The translations under genes and the position numbers were made by a program. Shown piece after piece: positions 48,881 to 58,268 of a stretch of 64,000 nt of DNA. Within the stretch, counting starts at the first letter, position 1, and every line of letters starts with the position of its first letter. The notes below the pieces were generated by a model. It was not told the origin of the DNA and searched no databases. It was given only the letters and a program-made list of their open reading frames with translations. The DNA comes from Corbicula japonica (Eukaryota; Mollusca; Bivalvia; Venerida; Cyrenidae): NCBI GenBank assembly GCA_038501625.1, contig JAZAYU010000261.1:651078-715077 (forward strand), in the 5' to 3' direction.

Positions 48881-49220
48881 AAGTTCTCAGATCCCCTGTG
48901 TTTAGATCAGACAATTCTCGTTAGGATTAACCCATTCTTTTATGTGTGGTCCATACACCGCTGATTAACGTATTAATCTGAAAAAATCCATTAAATGTTC
49001 GACGTCATGTACACACCATCGTTTAGAATGGAAAAATGGTAATGTTAACATGTAAAATATCTAGTTTCGCTCGCCCGGGGCTAAAATATATATATTTATT
49101 ATTATTGTCCATGAACAGGTTCAACAAAACCGAGCCTGCAATAGTGTTTGGTGGCTTTCAAATTTGCCTTTGTATCGTTAAAGTGTTTGATTGCTTTCAA
49201 AATTTCTTTTTATCTATTTA
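48880..49220 (+). repeat. Dispersed repeat R2, diverged
   Basis: 'aacccattcttttatgtgtg', 'ccatacaccgctgattaac', 'gcccggggcta', 'tgtccatgaacaggttcaac' and 'aaaaccgagcctgcaatagt'. It pairs as an inverted partner with the R2 at 49.83-50.4 kb. Confidence 0.55.
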
Positions 49221-49829
49221 ACCAAACCAACATCATATATTTACCGACTAAATTGATACAGAAAATTAAGCCAGCTATTAATTTGGGTAAAATCGTTTTA
49301 TTGTAAGATATTGACATTCACTTAATACAAAATTCAAGATTGTCACTTAGAAAGATCTGTTTACGAGTCACACAAAAAATCATAATATTTAATCGTGTTA
49401 TTCTGCTTTCTAAACATTATACATTGATGTAAATTACAAAATAAAATATTGGAAATTAATTGAAACTCAAATGGTTAAAATAGCATCCTGCTAACAACGC
49501 ATCTTTAAACATGCTCTGAATGCTCTCTCTTCCTCTCTTCTATTACTTTTTTATACATCTGTTTTCCCAATTGAAAAAAAAGTGCAGCAAAAACCATAAA
49601 GCCGCGACAAGAAACCTTAAATTATATTATAACGTTTTTCTTGCCGAGACTGATATAAACAATCCAAAAATGCATTTAGAAATATCAGCTGATGCTACCC
49701 TTTACGAGGCTATTTTGATGCATTTCACGTGAATAAAAATGCAATCAGAAAAGAGTTGCAAAGTAGATCCTGTCTCGAAGAAAATAAAATATACACGTGT
49801 GCTGATCCTACAAATAGAACAACTTGAAA

Positions 49830-50400
49830 TTCTGAAATAGATGAAAAGGGAACTTTGAAAGCCATCGAACACGACAAATATGAAAATAGTGCAGGCTCGG
49901 TTTGATTAAGCCTGTTCATGGACAGAAATGGAAATGCAAATTACTGCCCACGCCGCCTAGCCCCGGGTTGAGCCCAACTCAATATTTACACCAATAAACA
50001 GTACAATTTTGTCCATTCCAAACGATGGTTTGCATATGGCGGTGAACATGGAACCTTCAATGCGGTATTTTCAGATTAATACCATTCCATGTTCAGCGGC
50101 GTATGGTCCCCAGAAAAAAAATTGGTTTGCCCTAAACGAGAAAACAATGGGCGGAACTTAACAGAATAGAATTTTGACAGGGGATTTTAGAATATAAATC
50201 CTGCATATCACCAACAACGCCAAAGGCAAAATTTAAAAATCAGGAAGAATATCCTTGGGGGTGATTGAACAATATCCGAATCAATATAGGCTGGGAAATT
50301 GAAACCACCCATCTCAAAACTGACCGAAATATTAAAACAAGGTAATTTTAGAAGTACTATTAACAAAGTACATAAGTATCGTGCTCAATGACCTTCAAAG
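49830..50400 (-). repeat. Dispersed repeat R2, most complete copy
   Basis: From 'tagatgaaaagggaactttg' through 'tgcccacgccgcctagcccc', 'gcggtgaacatggaaccttc', 'ggcggaacttaacagaatag' and 'gaaaccacccatctcaaaac' to 'agtatcgtgctcaatgacct'. This is the best reference for the R2 consensus in the window (about 570 bp). No ORF. Confidence 0.7.
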
Positions 50401-51272
50401 GACGTAATTGATAAAAGCACTGAAGTTAATGACGATAAATGTTAAGTTTTGGAAGACATAAGTGCAGATTTTTAAACCGATGAGAGAATTCCCCCATGCA
50501 ACCTGACCACTGGATTAACTACATGAATACATTTCCAATTATGTATTAATCATTAGATTAGGATATAGACACATTTAGATAGTGTACACTGTCAGCTCTA
50601 GCATAGAGGTCCAGTACATCATGATGACACAATAAGCAATGGCTATAGCAATATCTCTAACATGTGAACGTGGATACGTACAAATCATGATAACATAGAT
50701 AGCAATAGTAGTAGCAATATGTTTAACATGTCAACGTGAATCCGTACAAATTTTAAAATGCAAACATATGTTCGTATTCTTGAGACAGAATATCAACTTA
50801 ATTTCTCTACACTGCAATCACTTACTGAAAAATCTAGTGCAGTATGCGATTAAAAATCTAAGAATCAAAACTACTTAAAGTAGAAATTGAATATGTTTGA
50901 AAGAAAACGTAGAATGCGTTAAATCTTGAAGATATCTTGCATTCATTGCAATTTCTGTCGTTACTGTTTGTCCTCGTGATGTATAGCATACAAAGTTGGA
51001 AATGTGGTTAACCTTTAACTAAGAACGACTTTATCGAGGTCCTTGAGCAAATGTCGATATTTGTTACGGCCGAAATAAAAAAATTAATCTCGTGATAACT
51101 CAATATATTTGTAATATATATTAGTTATAGTAAGATATGCAATAAATGTCATGTGTTTAACCATAAGATGTGATAATTATAAGTGATTGCTACTAGTGAT
51201 TGTTTAAAGAAGCTGCAATAAATTTTATTTTTACAGTCTTATAAACCAGTCAATTTTAGGATAGAAACCGCA
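50401..51272. other. Region upstream of gene B
   Basis: A 66-bp imperfect tandem duplication lies at about 50645-50755 ('agcaatatctctaacatgtg' / 'agcaatatgtttaacatgtc'). A TATAAA at 51240 is only 33 bp before the gene B ATG, which is probably too close to serve it. No further first exon for gene B is recognised. Confidence 0.4.
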
Positions 51273-51375
51273 ATGACTGTTACACGCGGGCACATTTCCT
51301 TTAAAAAAGGATTGCGTGGAGTATTATGTGTAATTAAAATAATGATACTTATTATTATGGTTTTCATCCTGAAAG
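51273..51375 (+). CDS. Gene B exon 1: tail and membrane anchor
   Basis: This exon has 34 codons plus one base, with donor g|gtatta. The peptide MTVTRGHISFKKGLRG is followed by about 17 hydrophobic residues and a terminal LK, a type II signal anchor. It shares FKKGL-x-G and the gapless G-x5-[QK]-x3-L-x7-[KR] pattern with V1 (and the pattern with V2 and V3). The splice phase fits the exon at 52212. This compact copy of the gene shows how the gene A first exons should connect. Confidence 0.8.
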
Positions 51376-53025
51376 GTATTAGTTTTTCTTTAAATATTGA
51401 AATAATGAGATCAAACTAATTATGTTATCATGGTTTAAGTATTGCAAGAAGTAACAAAGTATAGCATAACATTAAAAGTGCTGTTTAAAATCTTTCTGAT
51501 CGGTTTTGCCGGACTCGTATTATTTTATTTTGCTCTTCACAGTTTCTTGTACGTAGAATGTTAATAATAAAAAAGAATTCTCAACTTTTAAACATTTCAA
51601 AATATAAACAATAACTGATTTAAATTTAAAATTGCCATTGCTTTGATATTTTTTATGTGAGCAACAATACACTAATTGCGGAAAAGAGAGATTTTTAGTG
51701 GTCATGTGATAAGAAACATGTTACTTTGCAAATATTAAGAGAAATTAGCATCAATTTTTGCCATTTATGTTAATATTTAAAAAAGGTTGATTTTCACACA
51801 CAATATACCTACACGTATTCACAGTTAAACGATTCAAAATGTTAAAACAAAAACATTCCGATTGGCCATCAAAAACAATGCAACTGGCTGCTAAAAAGGT
51901 GCGCAATATTTGGTTTTTGAAATGAATAGAACCTGGTTATCATAGAATGAAAATACCTCATTGAAGGTTCCATGTTCACCGCCTTATGCATACCTTCGTT
52001 TGGGATGGATCAAAACTGTACTATTTAATATATGTAAATATTGAGCTGCGCTCAACCCGGGACTAGGTGACGTGGGTAGTACTGTGCGTTTCTAATACTG
52101 CCCATGAACAGGCTCAGTCAAACCCAGTCTGCAATATGTTCATATTTGCCGAGTTTTTTTGCATTCAAAATTTCCTTTTCATCTTTTAAAATAATATGTG
52201 TTGTTATTCAGAATGGATAACTTATCACGAAAAGAAGAGTATCAAAAGATCCTGCTTTGCTGACGAATCGGTAAGAAAGAATAACAGACAATGGATATTA
52301 TACTAGATTTGCTGTGACTACGATCTATCGAGTATCATCTAGTGTTTTCATCTTCCGTGCTGTTTGTTTTTTTACGTAGTTTTTTAATATAATACTAACA
52401 CATTTATTACACTAAAGGTATAGAGCGAGATACGAATTGCCAAATTATTTCGTTGTAGAATACTGTAAAAGATAGTCTGGCATTACTCATGTGAAAATGT
52501 CAGTTTTGACATTGTCAAGTGAAAAAAAGATCGATATTACACTGAATCAAACATGTGGCTTTTTATCGTAAGGACTTTTAATAAATCATACTGTTTACAT
52601 TCAATTTGGAGTTTTTCAGTACTGTAACAGTAACTGAGTATTGATAGCTTGAGAACGTGATTAAGAATATAGTTTCAAGTATTCGGCGGAAATTTAAAAA
52701 AGACAACACTTATCATTACACTGTATATTGAAATTCCAATAATTCACATTTGCCACATCTTATTACCAGAATGTATAATTTAAAATTTAAAGCGAAAAAT
52801 GCAAATCCGACAAAGATTACTAAATAGCAATTTTAGACATCAACGAAAGATGTCTTCCAAGTGAAAACATAATTTATCAAATTTAATTATATTTAGAGTT
52901 ATTGTATTTGAAATAATGAAATGTAATTGTTAGTCCTCCTATATGTTCTGCGTTTTGTATTTGACTTAATGTGTAAATTGTTGCTTTCTTTTTTCAATAG
53001 TCTCAAATAACGGTATCTATTTCAG
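51376..53025 (+). other. Gene B introns 1 and 2
   Basis: Intron 1 is 836 bp and ends at 'ttgttattcag' (52211). It contains an R2 copy at about 51965-52195 in forward orientation ('tgaaggttccatgttcaccg', 'ctcaacccgggactaggtga', 'actgcccatgaacaggctca') that stops about 20 bp before exon 2. Intron 2 is 755 bp, starts 'gtaaga' and ends 'ggtatctatttcag'. An alternative acceptor at 53000 would break the frame. Confidence 0.6.
52212..52270 (+). CDS. Gene B exon 2: stem-region exon (59 nt)
   Basis: Exactly 59 nt between 'gttattcag' and 'gtaaga'. With the G of exon 1 it encodes 20 residues (EWITYHEKKSIKRSCFADES) and ends in phase 0. Length, phases and six identical residues match gene A exon 2. A forward R2 repeat ends just upstream. 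Confidence 0.78.
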
Positions 53026-54231
53026 GTAACAAACCTAAGTATGGCATATGACATTAACCGAGGTGAGAATTTGCCAGTTCAGTTTACTACACCACAAGTT
53101 AAGGACCCAGAAATATCAAAAACATTTCATAGCGTAAATAAAGAACGATATAGATCCCAAACAGAGTACATGGGAATTCGACGTCTGAATATATTAAATA
53201 AATGTTTTGATTTGAAGGCGAACAAATACTGGCAAAATTTGATACAAGGAGGGAAAGTATGGACTTACAAACCGCTGGACCTTCACTATTGTATCGTCCC
53301 GAAGGTAGGTTGCACGTTCTGGAAAAGAATCATGCGTTTTCTTGCCCAAGATTTTCCTTCGGGCCAAAATATTACGCGCCCTTCTGATATTGACCGGACA
53401 TTTGTTCATTATGGAAAAGTCCACAATCTTTCACAAAACAGCGTTCACAACCCCATCGTGAGAGTAATGATGATGAGCGGCAAGTCGTTCATGTTTTCAC
53501 GAGAACCATTTTCGCGACTGTGGTCAGCTTATATTGATAAATTCCTGCTCCCAGACTTTTGGAGATCCGATGCCCATGCCATAATTAAACGGCTGAGACC
53601 GAACGGAACGGAATTTGAAAGGAATTGTGCAAACAACGTAACTTTCTATGAGTTTATTAAGTATATAAATTTAACAGCAAAATCGGGCTTGAATGAACAC
53701 TGGGATAAAATCCACAGGATATACAGTCCATGCCATGTAAAATATGATGTAATTGGCAAGCTAGAAACTTTCTCTCTAGATGCAAATTATATACTTACAG
53801 CGTTTGGATTGGATTATCTTAAAGAAAATACCTCTAAACACGACATGGTGCGTGAAGAAATTTCATCTCTGACCAATTATAATTTTAATTTGGAACCGAA
53901 AATACGGAAGGGATGCTTTGACAAAATAGATGTTGCCAGACGGCTTTGGATCTCGTTTCAATATAATGGTTACATTCACAGAAATATTAGTTTTCCTAAG
54001 GACAGACTTCTAACGGACAAGTTTCTTAAAAACCCACAGAAGATTTTTACTGATTTAGTATTTGAAACACTCCAACAGCAAAACAAATTGGGGTATGCAT
54101 TAGAATCCCAGAAAAGAATAATGATGCTAGAGGCGTACAGGTCTATCCCGAAAAGTTTACTGAGTGAAATAGCGAAAGTATACGAGCACGACTTTGACCT
54201 TTTCGGTTATGATAAAAATATTCTTGGTTAG
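53026..54231 (+). CDS. Gene B terminal exon: carbohydrate sulfotransferase catalytic domain
   Basis: Role as for gene A: a PAPS-dependent Golgi sulfotransferase of the Sulfotransfer_2 superfamily. The exon begins after 'ctatttcag' at Val-Thr-Asn-Leu-Ser, five codons before the first internal Met, and gives 401 residues plus stop. Joined to exons 1 and 2 the protein is 455 aa, within the usual CHST range. PKVGCTFWKR starts at residue 146 of the full protein (5'-phosphosulfate loop), and SREPFSRLWSAY begins at about residue 212 (3'-phosphate site). The C-terminus VYEHDFDLFGY is conserved. Seven sequons support a lumenal domain. The stem is shorter and less similar to gene A (about 11 residues fewer before the P-loop) than the domain itself. 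It is a tandem paralogue of gene A in the same orientation. Confidence 0.9.
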   Translation, partial: VTNLSMAYDINRGENLPVQFTTPQVKDPEISKTFHSVNKERYRSQTEYMGIRRLNILNKCFDLKANKYWQNLIQGGKVWTYKPLDLHYCIVPKVGCTFWKRIMRFLAQDFPSGQNITRPSDIDRTFVHYGKVHNLSQNSVHNPIVRVMMMSGKSFMFSREPFSRLWSAYIDKFLLPDFWRSDAHAIIKRLRPNGTEFERNCANNVTFYEFIKYINLTAKSGLNEHWDKIHRIYSPCHVKYDVIGKLETFSLDANYILTAFGLDYLKENTSKHDMVREEISSLTNYNFNLEPKIRKGCFDKIDVARRLWISFQYNGYIHRNISFPKDRLLTDKFLKNPQKIFTDLVFETLQQQNKLGYALESQKRIMMLEAYRSIPKSLLSEIAKVYEHDFDLFGYDKNILG

Positions 54232-54433
54232 ACTTAGTCATATGTCGTTTTACCCCGCCTTTTCGGCCATTCCTGATATGCAGTTGCACTTTGTTTTACT
54301 CATGTTTTCGCCTTTGTACTATTTGTTGAGATTGCATGTGAATATTTTTACAAAGTGATTATATGAGAAAATTGGAAGCTACGGAAACTACCAACTTTAA
54401 AAATACTGGGATGTCTGTGCACAAAACGCTGAT

Positions 54434-54439
54434 AATAAA
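54434..54439 (+). terminator. Candidate polyadenylation signal of gene B
   Basis: AATAAA lies 203 bp after the stop codon. An R1-like scrap ('ggccattcctgatatgcagt') sits between at about 54268. Confidence 0.45.
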
Positions 54440-54735
54440 CCAGAGGTATGCATATGCATAAAGCATTTTGTAAAGATGCAAACATAAGTTCACAAGACAA
54501 CAATCATTGGGTAAAGTTTTTCGCTGATTAAGCGGAAATGGTTTAGAGTAGCCAAATTACAGAGCTTTCCACTTAGACATAGAGTTATCAGAATGACTAA
54601 ATTTTGATTTTGATGTGTACATAAAAACAATAGTAAACTGTTTGGAAACATAACATAGAAAAAAAAGGTCAATATAGAAGTCACCTCCACAAAAGATATC
54701 AGACAGCAGCATCGTAAAAATTGTTTCAAAGAGTA

Positions 54736-54849
54736 GTATTCAAGACTCAGTTTGAAATAAAAATATTCTGTTCACAAACATATTATTATGAAGTATTCCA
54801 GACTCTGTTTGAAATAAAAATAGCCTGTTCACGAACATATTATTATGAA
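54736..54849. repeat. 57-bp tandem duplication
   Basis: 'agactcagtttgaaataaaa' and 'agactctgtttgaaataaaa' begin two adjacent units that both end 'acatattattatgaa'. An open frame of 151 codons crosses it, but it has no domain and includes the duplicated peptide, so it is not called a gene. Confidence 0.75.
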
Positions 54850-56756
54850 AATATTTGTCGCATGTTAAATTGTTTAAGAAAGTATAGAGTTGCACACGTC
54901 CGTACGTCCGCGGGCGCGTCTTTTCGTCCGTTTCAAGTGTTGTTTCAGCTGTGGGGGCATCAGTGTCCCGAGGACACAGTCTCTTTTTTTCAACTTAATG
55001 CGACTTGTGATAAATTGAAATATTGCTTTTGTTTTTACCAATATCGCTTATCTTTAGAATGTAGGCCTGCTTTACCCTACTTTGCTGTGTTGTTTAAGAT
55101 CATTTATATCATAGCATCGTTGCATATCCTGGGAAGGCAAACACGTTTTAAATTTAAAAGAATTTTTAAGCGGTAACTAATGATGTAAAGGAAAAATATT
55201 AACATATCAGTTCACGTATAATAAATTATCGTGAAAAAATGTCCATATTAACCATAAACTCGTTATAAAGGACTCATTTGCTATGTTTGTGGAGATCTTA
55301 TTTACTATAAAAGAACTCCGCGAAATGCACACTTGTACCAAAAGTACTGCAATTCTCATTACAACGAGTACGATAACTAGACATTTATGATAACAAAATA
55401 TTCTAGTTTTTAAAACATTCTGTTTCAATTTACACATAGCAATTTGATAAGCTGTGCAAGAGCGTATATAAAAGATTTTCATTTAAATAAAATAATAAAA
55501 CGAGTCTGTTACATTGTGTATATTAAAATTGTAGTTGAACATGAATTTGTGCATTAGATCAAAATGACTTTATTGTCTTTCACCAGCCGATGCACGTGTT
55601 CCGTGGAACACCAAATTTTATTAGTTTATTTAATGTATTGTGTTTGACTATGAATTGTATGTATACAACTTCATGTTAAATTAAACATATGTCAATGATA
55701 TGTTAAGCTTTTAAAATTTACAGGATCAAAAAATAGCTTGAAATCTTACCATTAATAACCCTACTGGACAGGAATTAAGTCTTATCATTTTTATTGAATA
55801 ATCGTTTCAGTCCTGATTCACCTGTAAGCAAATACCTTGTAAAATACAGGAGTTTTTCATAGTGGACTAGATAATGGAAGTTTAGGATTTAAATAATAAA
55901 CACCAGTCCTGTATTTGTGCAATATGAAGATTCAGACAAAATACTTATTTAGGATTTATACATAACTTGCTATGTGTGCTGATCAACAATGTAAAAGCCT
56001 TGTCAACAGTATAGATGTCTGTTTTTTTTCTTAAAGATAATTGTATTTTATGTATGTAGTAGGCAGGTATCATATGATTTTAATATATATATACATTCAA
56101 AAGTTAACAGCTTCTGATTTTTAATATAACTGGTTTGGTAACTGACATTTTTCTTCCGATATAAATTTAGTGTTCTCTTTAAGAGTGACTAGTTTTCTTT
56201 TTTCCGTTTCGGGCCCCAATTAAGGGTAACCCCATTTCTTTTTTTCTTTATACCGATTAAGCAACAGTGTTACAGCAATATTGTAGTTACAAATTAGTAG
56301 CGAAGTCATTATTACAGCAGCTAGCTCAGCAATTTTTCAGTAATACAATATAACAACAATATTGACGACTTATCATTAATATATATTATTAATTAACAAA
56401 AACAATATTGACACAATATGTACAATTCAGTCCACCTTATATGGGTTGCACTCACTTCATTGGAAATCTCAACTGGGCAAATACGATATAACCTGGGCCA
56501 ATATAGGTTTTACTGGGCCAATATGAGATTGCTTGATTCTGATTGGATAATGAACTGGTCCAATATGAATTGAATCACTTCCTTTTAAAAACAAAAATGC
56601 CGCCATTTTGGAATTTCTAAGTAAATTTTTTATGGATAAAATTGTAATAGATAGTATGACTTTGGGCAGTAGAGGTGCAGTTACGCAAAGCGGCAGAGGA
56701 TAAGTCTATGTTGCTGATTTTGATGATATCTTTCTGTGTAATAAAACTCTTCTGTG
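54850..56756. other. Intergenic between gene B and the Gypsy element
   Basis: It holds a dispersed-repeat piece near 54945 ('gtgggggcatcagtgtcccg') and 'ctgggccaatat' repeats at 56480-56560 like those at 36.48 kb. Otherwise AT-rich with no supported exon. Confidence 0.4.
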
Positions 56757-58246
56757 TGTAACGTGCCTCGAGCGGAAGGCACTCAGACTATTTGTCTCAG
56801 CTTAAATATATAATAATTTTTCTCTCAAAAAATGATTTCAACATATAAGGCTGAGCAATGTATTTTGGTTAAACAATATAATGATTTTTTCTAAGCTACT
56901 TTGCTTCAAAATGATTACAATGATTTCTGAAATGATTTGGTGAGACACAATAATCAGGATTAGAATCAGCTGAACATATAACAATATTCCCAGGGCAATA
57001 AACCTCCTGGACAAAAATGACTGATTTAAAACTAAGTTCCAACACAATCAGAGTTCAAAACAAAACAATCTAACCTGAACCCAGCAAACACGCTGAGCAA
57101 TACAAACAAAGAACCACAATAATGTTTGGAACTTTTAAAACAGACCTGGGCAATTTCAAGTTTCAAAACAATGCTCAACAAGGTTTGAACAATCTCTTTT
57201 CGAACAAAACCCGAAACAAACAACCTTCAACACTAAAATCTAACCTAGCCTGTTCAACAATAGTGCCTCAGACGCATGTGTTTCCAGCAATTGTCTGAAG
57301 ACACTATTCTAAACCCTATCCTGAACTCCTACTCTCAAACTACAAGTGGCTCAGACGCATGTGTTTCCAGCAATTGTCTGAGGTCACTATCTAACCCTAT
57401 CCTCAACACTTATGCTGAAGCTACCTTACAAGTGGCTCAGACGCATGTGTTTCCAGCAATTGTCTGAGGACACTATCTAATATAACCTAGCCTCAACCAA
57501 TACTGTTCTATACGTTCAACGAAACAACCCGGTCAATATGCCCTAGTACAGAGCTGTACTATATTGGACCTATAATGCAGACCAATGTTGAATCTAAAAC
57601 TAATTAATTCACCGACGTGAACACCTTGACAGCAAGCAAGAGAATGACACATTCTACTGAACAGACTGCTATTTATACCTTCCTGCGGAACAGTTCGGTC
57701 ATTTTCGCTAAATCTTTAGTCCTAATGAGCGTCTAGTGATTACGAGTACGCCAACTTTCATTTCATAATTACAACAATTCTTATGCTCGTTTCCACTGTT
57801 CTCATTGGAAAACAACTAAATCTTAACAAGTATAACAGTTTACATTGAAGCAAACATATTATTTCGGTCCAGAACAATGCAATAACGAGTAAATTTGTCG
57901 TTTTATGGGACGCTTAACGGAAAGTACCTGAAATCAGCGAAACGGTTACTACCGAAACGGAAACAATTCACGAAATTGCTTCACATTACCCACGCCTCCG
58001 ACTACATTCGTCCCGAATGTATACGAATTACAAAAATAATGTGTCACCTCAAACTTTATTTTCTAAAGCTTAAGTTACAACTAACACATTTTTTAACTTT
58101 TATACAAGAAACATAGCGTTACTTTACGCATTTAAATGTCGACTTATAAAAAAAACAACAACAAAAAAAAAACTTAAGCGTCTCTACCTTATCTCTTTCT
58201 ACAAACAACAAGCAGAAGGTTTGCAGATTTAGAAGTTTTATGATCA
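56757..58246 (-). repeat. 3' LTR of the Gypsy element (1490 bp)
   Basis: On the plus strand it begins TGTAACG and ends 'tatgatca', so it has TG...CA ends. The inner edge is set by the adjacent polypurine tract. It is long for a Gypsy LTR and contains a three-copy tandem repeat (57263-57480). Confidence 0.8.
57263..57480. repeat. Three 83-86 bp tandem repeats inside the LTR, each with a hairpin
   Basis: 'ctcagacgcatgtgtttcca' starts at 57267, 57350 and 57436 and is followed by 'gcaattgtctgag'. CTCAGAC and GTCTGAG can pair in each unit. A related stem occurs at the LTR outer end ('ctcagactatttgtctcag', from about 56782). Confidence 0.75.
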
Positions 58247-58257
58247 ACTTCCTTTCT
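58247..58257 (-). promoter_or_regulatory. Polypurine tract of the Gypsy element
   Basis: On the minus strand AGAAAGGAAGT directly precedes the LTR start TGATCATAAAAC. This is the expected position and composition for the plus-strand primer. Confidence 0.7.
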
Positions 58258-58268
58258 GACCCAACAAC

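Noticed and set aside
54721..55176. 151-codon open frame
   Set aside because: It spans a 57-bp tandem duplication and a dispersed-repeat piece, and no domain or splice logic is seen.
56838..57223. Hydrophobic minus-strand open frames repeated at 63611-63996
   Set aside because: They lie inside the two LTRs and appear twice for that reason. There is no evidence that they are translated.
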